DNA of 11,026 nt. It comes from Nitrospira sp. ST-bin4. Lineage in GTDB: Bacteria > Nitrospirota > Nitrospiria > Nitrospirales > Nitrospiraceae. How positions within the stretch are numbered: the first letter of the stretch is position 1; each line of letters opens with the position of its first letter. The translations under genes and the position numbers were made by a program. Below are positions 1 through 6,147 of this stretch, in pieces. The stretch lies in assembly GCA_002083565.1 (NCBI GenBank), contig MSXM01000021.1, forward strand, positions 419-11,444, read 5' to 3'. The notes below the pieces were generated by a model. It worked only from the letters and a program-made list of their open reading frames with translations, did not search any database and was not told where the DNA came from.

Positions 1-80
1 TATCTCGTGAAGCGTGAAGCGCAGGACGGAAAGAAAATCGGTCACATCTTTATTTGCGAGATACGCTTCACGAGATGCGA
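1..80. repeat. REP-like inverted repeat, possibly cut by the window edge
   Basis: A perfect 14-bp inverted repeat joins 2-15 (ATCTCGTGAAGCGT) to 63-76, with a 47-nt middle. Short direct repeats lie inside: GTGAAGC at 7-13 and again at 14-20 with one mismatch (GTGAAGC shifted as CGTGAAGC), and CGAGATACG at 57-65 against CGAGATGCG at 71-79. The stretch 7-30 recurs at 21 of 24 positions, in inverse orientation, at 611-634. This looks like an intergenic dispersed palindromic element just downstream of the small membrane gene. The resemblance to repeats common in Nitrospira genomes is from memory and unverified. An ORF can be read through it, but its sequence is simply the repeat translated. Confidence 0.6.
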
Positions 81-87
81 GCCACGT

Positions 88-450
88 TTACGGTCCCTTC
101 CGCACTTCCGACCAGACATACACTGCTCCAAAACAGGCCCCGGCAACAGCGGCAAATACGAATTGCTCGGTCGCTCGAACAGCGATGGCCCACCAGACAA
201 TGGCAGTCAGAAGACCTGCCACCGCGCCATGGACAGTCTTGCCCCCCGCAAGTTGAAAGCGATCGGTCAGCAACACCAATGCCGTCATGTACAGAGGCCC
301 CGCAATAACCGCCGCTACGAAATGGGCAAAGTCATGATTGAAGACCCATAGTTCGATCATTCCGGCGATCGTTCCAAGAACAAGCCCCGTGATCGCTCTT
401 CGGACTAAGACAGAAGAGAGCAACGCTGTCACAGCCACTCCATCCCCCAT
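88..450 (-). CDS. Small four-helix integral membrane protein, unknown function
   Basis: The product has 120 residues and is mostly hydrophobic. Four predicted membrane helices lie at about 19-37, 42-62, 73-91 and 96-114, joined by short loops, and the C-terminus is basic (VRKGP). Small residues (Gly, Ala) are abundant within the helices. I do not recognise a family, and no catalytic motif or cofactor site is visible. The ATG at 448-450 has no ribosome binding site ahead of it. A GTG at codon 7 (430-432) sits 5 nt after GGAG and may be the true start, giving 114 residues with the same helices. A REP-like element lies on each side. It reads in the same direction as the three genes upstream, but the 242-bp gap suggests separate transcription. 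A TATGAT box at 480-485 (minus) could be a -10 element. That it is a gene is likely; its function is unknown. Confidence 0.7.
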   Translation of the reverse strand: MGDGVAVTALLSSVLVRRAITGLVLGTIAGMIELWVFNHDFAHFVAAVIAGPLYMTALVLLTDRFQLAGGKTVHGAVAGLLTAIVWWAIAVRATEQFVFAAVAGACFGAVYVWSEVRKGP

Positions 451-610
451 ATTAGAAAGTAAATGTGTGTACTTCCGGAATCATAAGTTTGTGATACGGC
501 CCTCTTGGTCGACGGACAGGCATAGTACGCTCGGGCAACTCACAACTCAATGCGCAATCTGCACAACGCTCAGATTTCTCGCTGCAAGCTTCACCGGCGC
601 GTTCACCTCT

Positions 611-690
611 TCCATCCTGCGCTTCATGTTTCACCGTTCGACAGGCGCACAGTCCTGAGCAGCGTCGAAGGACGAAATACGAACGACGCA
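611..690 (-). repeat. REP-like palindromic element in the 242-bp intergenic region
   Basis: Between the SGNH gene and the small membrane gene, nested inverted repeats are visible: TTCGAC (637-642) with GTCGAA (664-669), and GCGTCG (662-667) with CGACGC (684-689). The stretch 651-674 contains TCCTGAGC followed by GTCGAAGGACGA, a combination I recall as part of a widespread REP-type sequence in several bacterial phyla (unverified). Read on the minus strand, 634 to 611 matches 7-30 at 21 of 24 bases. The element starts directly after the SGNH stop codon (693-695), so it may affect that transcript's 3' end. No T-run follows, so it is not a standard intrinsic terminator. The rest of the gap (451-610) shows nothing I can name. 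Confidence 0.55.
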
Positions 691-692
691 AA

Positions 693-1457
693 TCAGTACA
701 GCCACACTTGCCCGCCTGAGCGCAGCGCGACACCGGACTGCGGAGTGCATTGCTCGACGCCGAACATCCAACGGCGTTCAGGGCGGAGAAAGTACAATTT
801 CACGCTCTCAACCATCGATCCCCGATCAGACTTTGCCTGAGAGTGAACTCCGAGGATCTGTTGCCACGCAGGACGCCAGAGCGACGGGCGTACATGGATG
901 GGATCGAAACCATACCAGGCAGGATCGAGCCGAACCAATTTCGCGCCGTGCACAGCGGATAACGTCTCGATACCTTCATTCACACGTTCAGATCTGTCGA
1001 TGACCTGAGACAGAGACAGCCGGCAGGATGGCACCAGGGCAGACCGAAACGCCAAAAACTTCAGATTCGACAGGCGGTGAATACTGGCAAGAGGTAAGTC
1101 TGTCAAAACAATATCGTCCGTCACACGCCCCAGGCGGACAAGTACCTCTTCGACCCATCCAAGCGTTCGTTCAACTGGAAAACCATAGAGGATATCATTG
1201 CCGACATCCGTCACGAGTCCCCTGGTGGCCGTTGGAGGACGCCGCTCCAATTCGGCCCACAAGCCCGACTTGATGATGCCGGGTAAGGTGCGAAAGAGAA
1301 AGCGGCTGGGAGCGCCGTAGGATCGCCCATGGCCGAGGGCCGCCAGTACTTCGACATCGGGCCCCCATGCAGATCGAGCAGACGAGACGACGGTCTGGAA
1401 TCCGCGTGTCAGATTGCTGGCGCCAAGAGCCACGACGCACGCGATATCAGTGGACAT
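693..1457 (-). CDS. SGNH/GDSL-family hydrolase-like protein
   Basis: The product has 254 residues and the conserved blocks of the SGNH hydrolase fold in order. Block I is near the N-terminus (LGASNLTRG, nucleophile Ser14), a block II glycine lies in GHGRSYG (about 42-48), block III is VGNDILYG (Gly86-Asn87-Asp88), and block V is DPIHVRPSLW (Asp185 and His188). Such enzymes cleave esters, often acetyl or acyl groups of carbohydrates or lipids. The substrate here cannot be told. There is no signal peptide or membrane segment, so a cytoplasmic location is likely. Two starts are possible: GTG at 1458-1460 or ATG at 1455-1457. I chose ATG because GAGAG lies 6 nt before it and only 3 nt before the GTG. 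It lies 36 bp after the anchored protein gene and probably shares its transcript. The C-terminal 45 residues are poorly typed. The superfamily call is firm; specificity is open. Confidence 0.8.
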   Translation of the reverse strand: MSTDIACVVALGASNLTRGFQTVVSSARSAWGPDVEVLAALGHGRSYGAPSRFLFRTLPGIIKSGLWAELERRPPTATRGLVTDVGNDILYGFPVERTLGWVEEVLVRLGRVTDDIVLTDLPLASIHRLSNLKFLAFRSALVPSCRLSLSQVIDRSERVNEGIETLSAVHGAKLVRLDPAWYGFDPIHVRPSLWRPAWQQILGVHSQAKSDRGSMVESVKLYFLRPERRWMFGVEQCTPQSGVALRSGGQVWLY

Positions 1458-1493
1458 CACCAGCTCTCAGCCGACGACCTGCATGACCGCGCT

Positions 1494-1874
1494 CTACTCG
1501 ATGAGAATCTGCCCCTGTCCGGTCGCATCCAACCTGACGACAACTGCCGCAACATCCTCCCTGCACCGATATCGCCGTATCGTGGAATCATTACCATCGA
1601 GAATGGCACAACGCGATTCCATGTCCCCTAGGTCCCCCGGCTGAAACCTGAACCGCACCGTGACAATCCCTCCACTGACTCGATGCGTTTCATTGATGTC
1701 ATAAGAAGAATTGGGAATGACATGCGACACCCAGCCTTGGGTCATGAGCTCGGACTCTTTTAACTTCTGATAGGTGTCATAGTGAGACTCGAATGTCTGC
1801 GCATTATCCACAAGCCATACCGCGGCAAAAAGCACTGCCCCGATGATCAACAGACTACCGCCGATTTTTTTCAT
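1494..1874 (-). CDS. Small membrane-anchored protein with an extracytoplasmic domain, unknown function
   Basis: The product has 126 residues. After MKK comes one hydrophobic segment (about 5-23), which reads as an uncleaved signal anchor, followed by a soluble domain of about 100 residues, probably outside the cytoplasmic membrane. Cys89 and Cys104 could form a disulfide there. The stretch GWVSHVIPNSSYDINETHRV (47-66) resembles a small family of bacterial hypothetical proteins carrying a Gly-Trp, Leu-Pro, Ser-x-x-Asp-Ile pattern; I recall this family but cannot confirm it. No enzymatic motif is visible. It starts 21 bp after the PanE-fusion stop and ends 36 bp before the SGNH gene, so it is probably co-transcribed with both. 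The ribosome binding site is weak (GAG close to the ATG). Existence of the gene is well supported by its N-terminal architecture and operon position. Confidence 0.75.
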   Translation of the reverse strand: MKKIGGSLLIIGAVLFAAVWLVDNAQTFESHYDTYQKLKESELMTQGWVSHVIPNSSYDINETHRVSGGIVTVRFRFQPGDLGDMESRCAILDGNDSTIRRYRCREDVAAVVVRLDATGQGQILIE

Positions 1875-1895
1875 ATCTCGATACGTACTGAACGA

Positions 1896-3251
1896 TTACA
1901 CCGCCGGCGGACAGGTGGTCTGTCTCGTATCACGGCCCGGCCCTTTGGTGATCTCGATTTTTCCCACACCTTTCACGTTCGCGCAGAGATCCCCCAATCC
2001 CGGCGTGATGAGCCGAAAGGGTCCGCCCTTTCCATCGGGCAATGGTTCGCCGTCGAGCTCGTACACAAGGACTCCAAAATCACGGGCCTGCTGAAGCGTG
2101 AGCGCCGCAGCATATTTGCCATCCAACGAATGAAACGTCACATGATCGGCATCAATGTTCAGCGCCGGCACCTCCAGCAATCCCCTCACCGCGATTGCCC
2201 GCCCCTTCATGCCCGGCATCACGGCACTGACATCGGCAATCTGATGTTCATCCGGCAATTGCCGCATCGCCTTGCGATCGAATGAAACAGGCTGCACGAC
2301 CGCACCCTCGATCTTCACGATGCCGGGGCCGGTCTGTTCCTTCTCCGTCACGGCCTTGATCATGGCCGTCAGGGCTTCATTCACCGGCGTGGGAATGCCG
2401 AGTTCCCGCCCTTTCTCCACGATATATCCGTTCAAGTATGCGATCTCCGTCGGGCGGCCTGCTTTCCAATCGTCATACATCGACGTATGGATATCCCGAA
2501 TTTCCTGTGTCGCCTTCACGACTCGCTCCGGCATATCCAGCGGCAGCGGCACCTTGACCGCGGCCGAGACCGCCGTCACCTCCCCGACGATTTGTCTGAT
2601 CACGGCAAATAATTCAGGATGATCCAGCGCACGTGCGACCGAGTCGTTAATAAGCACGGTGATGGGATTGAAGACGCAATTCCAACACATCTTCTCCCAT
2701 TTGCTGCGGCGGATATCTTTGGACAATTGGCAGGGAATTCCCGCGGTGGTGAAGAGATCCTTGATCGCGAGCAGCCGTTCGCTTTCATGCCCCATCAGTT
2801 CGCCGATTGCCACGGCGCCTTTCTTGTAATGGTCAATCACACCGGGCGCGGCAATCTTGGAGTAGATATAGGCCACCCCACCCACGACACAATCGCGCTT
2901 GAATCGAGCGATCAGGCGATCTTCGTTATCGATCCCGTTTTGCAGTGTCAGCAGCACCGTCTTCGCCGAGACCACCGGTTCGATCTGATCCATGACTTCA
3001 TCGAGGTGATAGGCTTTGACTCCAAGAATAATGAGGTCCGGCTTGGGAAGCTGCCGTGCGTCTGACGCCGCCTGTGGCCGGACAGTAAAGGTTCCACCGG
3101 CGCTGCGGATCGTCAACCCGTTCCGTGTGACTGCGGCCAGCGTGTCCGGCCGGAGCAGAAACGAGACATTGGGATTCCCCTTCGCCAGGTGTGCCCCAAA
3201 GAATCCGCCCACCGACCCCGCGCCGACTACTAAAATCTGTTTCATGCTCAT
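1896..3251 (-). CDS. panE: 2-dehydropantoate 2-reductase (ketopantoate reductase) fused to a sulfite-oxidase-like C-terminal domain
   Basis: Residues 1 to about 310 form a complete ketopantoate reductase, which reduces 2-dehydropantoate to pantoate with NADPH in pantothenate and coenzyme A synthesis. The Rossmann motif is GAGSVGG (10-16), TLQNGIDNED lies at 102-111, and the helix with Lys187, Asn191 and Asn195 matches Lys176, Asn180 and Asn184 of the E. coli enzyme. Ser257 and Glu269 (PTEI) occupy the remaining substrate-site positions. The usual family length is about 300 residues; this protein has 451. Residues about 335-440 (VTFHSLDG, ELDGEPLP, GGPFRLITPG, CANVKGV) resemble the later part of the molybdopterin-binding domain of sulfite-oxidase-type enzymes. 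The segment that carries the cofactor-ligating Cys in that fold is absent. I chose the ATG at 3249-3251 because GGAGG lies 8 nt upstream; ATG at 3243-3245 (GGAG, 6 nt) is almost as good. It is the first gene of a probable minus-strand operon. Confidence 0.85.
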   Translation of the reverse strand: MSMKQILVVGAGSVGGFFGAHLAKGNPNVSFLLRPDTLAAVTRNGLTIRSAGGTFTVRPQAASDARQLPKPDLIILGVKAYHLDEVMDQIEPVVSAKTVLLTLQNGIDNEDRLIARFKRDCVVGGVAYIYSKIAAPGVIDHYKKGAVAIGELMGHESERLLAIKDLFTTAGIPCQLSKDIRRSKWEKMCWNCVFNPITVLINDSVARALDHPELFAVIRQIVGEVTAVSAAVKVPLPLDMPERVVKATQEIRDIHTSMYDDWKAGRPTEIAYLNGYIVEKGRELGIPTPVNEALTAMIKAVTEKEQTGPGIVKIEGAVVQPVSFDRKAMRQLPDEHQIADVSAVMPGMKGRAIAVRGLLEVPALNIDADHVTFHSLDGKYAAALTLQQARDFGVLVYELDGEPLPDGKGGPFRLITPGLGDLCANVKGVGKIEITKGPGRDTRQTTCPPAV

Positions 3252-3288
3252 CTCCACATCCTCCACACATTGCACAGGACGCGGCGGT

Positions 3289-3297
3289 ACTATAGCA
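3289..3297 (-). promoter_or_regulatory. Extended -10 promoter for the PanE-fusion operon
   Basis: On the minus strand the sequence reads TGCTATAGT. This is an extended -10 element: TG, one base, then TATAGT, which matches TATAAT at five of six positions. No good -35 box is seen 16-18 bp upstream, which is common for extended -10 promoters. Transcription would start near 3282, giving a leader of about 30 nt before the chosen ATG. A small dyad (CTGCG 3303-3307, CGCAG 3314-3318) lies just upstream and could bind a regulator. Confidence 0.45.
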
Positions 3298-3346
3298 TGC
3301 GACTGCGAGCAGACGCAGCGGCCTTCTCTCTTACTCGGCATGAATC

Positions 3347-4069
3347 ATGTCTGGTTCTGATTTCAGCATTCTGAAAGAACGTCTCGCCGCAGCACGATCG
3401 ATTACGGTCCTCACCGGCGCCGGCATTTCTGCCGACAGCGGCGTGCCGACCTTTCGCGGAGTAGAGGGCCTGTGGCGAAACTTTCGAGCTGAAGATCTGG
3501 CAACGCCGGAAGCCTTTGACCGGGACCCCCGGCTGGTGTGGGAATGGTATAACTGGCGCCGCGAGTTGATCGCCACCAAGAAACCCAATCCCGCCCATGA
3601 GGCCATCGCGGAATTGGAACGGCGTTGCGCGCAGTTCTGGCTGATCACACAAAACGTCGATGGACTGCACCGGACGGCAGGATCACAACGGCTGTCCGAG
3701 ATTCACGGCAACATCTGGATGGTGCGCTGCACGGCATGCGGGCAGGTTACCGAGAATCGGGACGTCCCGATTCACATCCTCCCGATATGCCGAGACTGTC
3801 GGAACCTTCTTCGACCCCATATCGTCTGGTTCGGAGAATCCCTGGCCGAGGAAGATCTACAGCGCAGCTATACCGCGCTTCAGGCAAGTGAACTGTGCCT
3901 TGTCATCGGCACCTCCGGGGTGGTGTATCCGGCCGCCGGGTTTGCATCGATCGCGAAAGAAGCCGGCGCGTTCGTAGCCGAAATCAATCTGGACCAAACT
4001 CCCCAAACCGATCTTGTCAATCTCTCTCTGCAGGGGCGGGCGAAAGACATCGTACCGCTGCTTCTATAG
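3347..4069 (+). CDS. cobB: Sir2-family NAD-dependent protein deacylase, class III (CobB-like)
   Basis: The product has 240 residues, the usual length of a bacterial sirtuin. It removes acyl groups from protein lysines, consuming NAD and releasing nicotinamide and O-acyl-ADP-ribose. NAD-binding motifs are GAGISADSGVPTFRG (24-38) and TQNVDGLH (101-108). The catalytic base is His120 (EIHGNIW), and a structural zinc is held by Cys128, Cys131, Cys148 and Cys151. Tyr68 and Arg71 (YNWR) match the Tyr-x-x-Arg pair that marks class III enzymes able to bind succinyl and malonyl groups (SIRT5, E. coli CobB). The ATG at 3347 is the first possible start after an in-frame TGA at 3341; no clear ribosome binding site precedes it, so it may be weakly translated or leaderless. 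It is divergent from the PanE operon (95 bp between starts) and overlaps the HAD gene tail to tail by 6 bp. Confidence 0.92.
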   Translation: MSGSDFSILKERLAAARSITVLTGAGISADSGVPTFRGVEGLWRNFRAEDLATPEAFDRDPRLVWEWYNWRRELIATKKPNPAHEAIAELERRCAQFWLITQNVDGLHRTAGSQRLSEIHGNIWMVRCTACGQVTENRDVPIHILPICRDCRNLLRPHIVWFGESLAEEDLQRSYTALQASELCLVIGTSGVVYPAAGFASIAKEAGAFVAEINLDQTPQTDLVNLSLQGRAKDIVPLLL

Positions 4070-4789
4070 CCGACCAATCAGGGGCATCAATTCGTCGAGG
4101 GATTTAATCGTCCGGACTCCCGAACGCTGGGCTGTGCCCTGACGATCGAGTAAGACAGCATGGAGCCCCGCTTTCTCCGCGCCTTCGACATCCTCCCGCA
4201 AACTGTCCCCGACATGCAGCGCTTCCTCCGGATCGACGGCATGCTTGTCCAGCGCAAGCTGAAATATCTTAGTTGCCGGCTTTGCGGCCTGCGCCAGACT
4301 GGAAATCGTGATGGTATCGAAGAGATCGGCAATACCCAATCCCCGCATCACCGGAAACAGTCGCGAATCGAAGTTGGAAACAATTCCCAATTCCATGCCC
4401 GACGCCTTGAGGCTGGTCAAGGTCGAGAGCACCTCAGGAAAAAGACTCCATGAGCCGGGATCTTCAAATACCTCGAAGATCCGGTCGAAAAAATCATCGA
4501 ACCGCTCGAACATCCCGACCCGGTAGAACACATTGTGGACGACATCGAACCACCAGAGCCGCTCGCTCTGTTTGAGCTGCGCCGGTTCGGTCGCCACAAA
4601 GATCGGAGGCGGCGCCTCTCGAAAGGCCCGGCTAAACGCCTGTCTGATGGCAGGCAACGACTCCTGCGTTTGTGAAAAGCCGTATTGCACCGCGTAGTAA
4701 AGATAAATCTCAGCGACAGACCCCTTCACATGAAAAAGAGTGTCGGCCGCGTCGAAAAATACGACCCGGATCGATACACCGGTCTCCAT
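4064..4789 (-). CDS. HAD-superfamily hydrolase, REG-2/HDHD3-like subfamily IA
   Basis: The product has 241 residues with the four HAD motifs in order. Motif I is FFDAADTLF (nucleophile Asp13), motif II is IVSNFD (Ser138), motif III is AAKPATKIF (Lys170), and motif IV is VGDSLREDVEGA (Asp195, Asp200). A helical cap lies between motifs I and II (about 20-115), as in subfamily IA. Such proteins hydrolyse small phosphate esters or organohalides; the substrate cannot be predicted. In motif I the second acidic residue (Asp13 plus 2), the usual acid/base in phosphatases, is Ala15. The DxAxT form also occurs in phosphonatases, and HDHD3-type proteins likewise lack that Asp, so activity may differ from a standard phosphatase. 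GGAGG (minus strand, 4802-4806) lies 12 nt before the ATG, longer than usual. Its stop codon TAG (4064-4066) lies within the last codons of the sirtuin gene. Confidence 0.85.
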   Translation of the reverse strand: METGVSIRVVFFDAADTLFHVKGSVAEIYLYYAVQYGFSQTQESLPAIRQAFSRAFREAPPPIFVATEPAQLKQSERLWWFDVVHNVFYRVGMFERFDDFFDRIFEVFEDPGSWSLFPEVLSTLTSLKASGMELGIVSNFDSRLFPVMRGLGIADLFDTITISSLAQAAKPATKIFQLALDKHAVDPEEALHVGDSLREDVEGAEKAGLHAVLLDRQGTAQRSGVRTIKSLDELMPLIGRL

Positions 4790-4864
4790 TATCTCAACAG
4801 GCCTCCGAAGGGTTCACTCTGGTCTTCACTGAGAGACCCCCGCACTCACTAAACAGCCGTTTTC

Positions 4865-4893
4865 TTGACAAAGAATACCCTCGCTGATAGCTT
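4865..4893 (+). promoter_or_regulatory. Sigma-70-type promoter for the receiver-domain gene
   Basis: A perfect -35 box TTGACA (4865-4870) is followed after 17 bp by TAGCTT (4888-4893), a weak -10 matching three of six bases. The start of transcription would be near 4900, giving a leader of about 23 nt that contains GGAG at 4913-4916, 6 nt before the ATG at 4923. The -35 and the ribosome binding site are convincing; the -10 is not. Confidence 0.45.
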
Positions 4894-4922
4894 CGTAAAA
4901 CCTATTAGATCTGGAGATTTCG

Positions 4923-6125
4923 ATGCCTTCTTCCATCTTTGTGGTCGATAGCAGCCCCGCTGTGCGCCGCTTGGTTGAACAGACTTCGACCCCTGAAGGA
5001 TTTGAGGTTGTTGGATTCAACGACGGCCCGGCAGCCCTCGCCGCCGCCAAACAAGGCAACCCCTCCCTGATCATTGTGGACTACTATCTTGAAAATATGA
5101 CCTTCTCCGGCTTTTGCAAAGAGATCAACAAGCTGGACAACTTGACTGAAACCTACCTCATTTCGCTGGTCAATCAGGCAGACCACCTCGATGAGAATCT
5201 GTTTCGCTCACTGGGCGTGAAAGCTTTTCTCAAGAAACCGTTTCAACCGGACGAGCTGCTCACGATCATCAAGCATCTCCAACAGAAACAGCAGAAATCG
5301 GAACAGGGAGCAAAACTCAAGCGCCGCGCCTGGCCGCCGGCTGCAGCCGGGGACGACGCCGCCGAAGAAACGGGCTCCGTTCACGTTGCAACGGCCGCCC
5401 CCAGTCTCTCACTCGGTCCCTCGCTCGGTGTCGCACTCAGTGCCGCACTCAGCGCCGCGCCAAGCCCTGCTGCCAAGCCGGTGGAACCGGTCATCGCTCG
5501 ACCCAGTACGCCGGCGCCTGCTGCCCCCGTCATCCGCGCAGCAGCGGCAAGTCCGGAAGATCCGATGAAAGGCATCTTCGACCAGCTCATGCAGTCGATG
5601 ACACACCAGGTCGAACAAAGACTGGCCGACGTACTACCGCAGGTCATTGAAGAGAAACTGACGAGCCAGGTCCAGCCCATCGTCCAAAAGGAATTATGGG
5701 CGCAGCTCGGCGAGGTGCTTTCTGAGGAACGTCTCGCTGCCATCATACAGCCCATCTTGTCGCGGGAACTGCCGTCCCTGCTGGGAAAAGAAATCGCAAA
5801 CCATGAACCCGTCATTCGGCAAACCATCTCCGACTTGATCGGCACATTGGCCAAGGCGAAACTCGACATCTGGGTGAAGGAGCAGGCCGAAACCGGCCTC
5901 CGCCAACACCTATCCGACGTCATTCGTGAACAGATCGGTTCGATCGATCAGATCGTGAAGGATGAAGTGCAGGCTACCGTACACAAGCTCGCGCCGCCGA
6001 TTGTCGATGAAACCGTACGGACGGTCTCCGAGCGCGCCATCGAACAAGCCGTACAGCACATCGTCCCTGAACTTGCCGTACAGCACATCACCGCCGAACT
6101 GAAACGCCTGACTGCCTCCAGCTGA
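4923..6125 (+). CDS. Receiver-domain protein with low-complexity linker and helical repeat C-terminus
   Basis: The product has 400 residues. Residues 1-119 are a response-regulator receiver domain: Asp9 (acidic pocket), Asp53 as the likely phosphorylation site (IIVDYYL), Ser81 at the switch Thr/Ser position, and Lys105-Pro106. The second pocket acid, usually adjacent to Asp9, is Ser10. Residues about 120-214 form an Ala/Ser/Pro-rich linker that includes five tetrapeptide repeats. Residues 215-400 are predicted amphipathic helix with recurring Gln-Pro-Ile and Arg/Lys-Glu-Leu motifs, ending in two tandem 9-residue repeats. No DNA-binding, enzymatic or kinase domain is present, so output is probably by protein contact. 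The layout recalls receiver proteins of polarity and motility systems, such as RomR and FrzS of Myxococcus, but no homology is shown. No partner histidine kinase is in the window. The ATG has GGAG 6 nt upstream. It stands alone, 22 bp from a convergent small gene. Confidence 0.85.
   Translation: MPSSIFVVDSSPAVRRLVEQTSTPEGFEVVGFNDGPAALAAAKQGNPSLIIVDYYLENMTFSGFCKEINKLDNLTETYLISLVNQADHLDENLFRSLGVKAFLKKPFQPDELLTIIKHLQQKQQKSEQGAKLKRRAWPPAAAGDDAAEETGSVHVATAAPSLSLGPSLGVALSAALSAAPSPAAKPVEPVIARPSTPAPAAPVIRAAAASPEDPMKGIFDQLMQSMTHQVEQRLADVLPQVIEEKLTSQVQPIVQKELWAQLGEVLSEERLAAIIQPILSRELPSLLGKEIANHEPVIRQTISDLIGTLAKAKLDIWVKEQAETGLRQHLSDVIREQIGSIDQIVKDEVQATVHKLAPPIVDETVRTVSERAIEQAVQHIVPELAVQHITAELKRLTASS
5406..5465 (+). 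repeat. Five imperfect 12-bp tandem repeats inside the linker
   Basis: Units begin at 5406, 5418, 5430, 5442 and 5454. They encode LSLG, PSLG, VALS, AALS and AAPS (residues 162-181). The units are in frame and progressively diverged, as expected from slippage in a disordered linker. The number of units may vary between strains. Confidence 0.75.
6048..6101 (+). repeat. 27-bp in-frame tandem duplication at the receiver protein's C-terminus
   Basis: The 15 bases at 6048-6062 (GCCGTACAGCACATC) recur exactly at 6075-6089, and the following 12 bases are related. They encode AVQHIVPEL and AVQHITAEL (residues 376-393). The near-identity at DNA level suggests a recent duplication that lengthens the terminal helix. 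Confidence 0.8.
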
Positions 6126-6147
6126 CGGAAATACCGCTCGCCCTGCC

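Noticed and set aside
7..351. Plus-strand ORFs over the left repeat and antisense to the small membrane gene
   Set aside because: They begin in the repeat, and the opposite strand gives a coherent four-helix protein.
452..733. Minus-strand 93-codon ORF overlapping the end of the SGNH gene
   Set aside because: Its reading is the REP-like element translated, it is rich in Cys and Arg, and it has no ribosome binding site.
3252..3341. A 30-residue N-terminal extension of PanE from a start at 3341
   Set aside because: It has no ribosome binding site, its sequence is unlike any PanE N-terminus, and it would cover the extended -10 promoter. The start at 3251 has GGAGG at 8 nt and gives the normal Rossmann start.
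4821..4838. GGTCT/AGACC dyad between the HAD and receiver genes as operator or terminator
   Set aside because: The stem is only 5 bp with an 8-nt loop and no T-run, close to chance expectation.
5381..5923. 180-codon minus-strand ORF inside the receiver gene
   Set aside because: It is rich in Ser, Met and Cys and mirrors the low-complexity linker; the plus-strand gene has promoter and ribosome binding site support.
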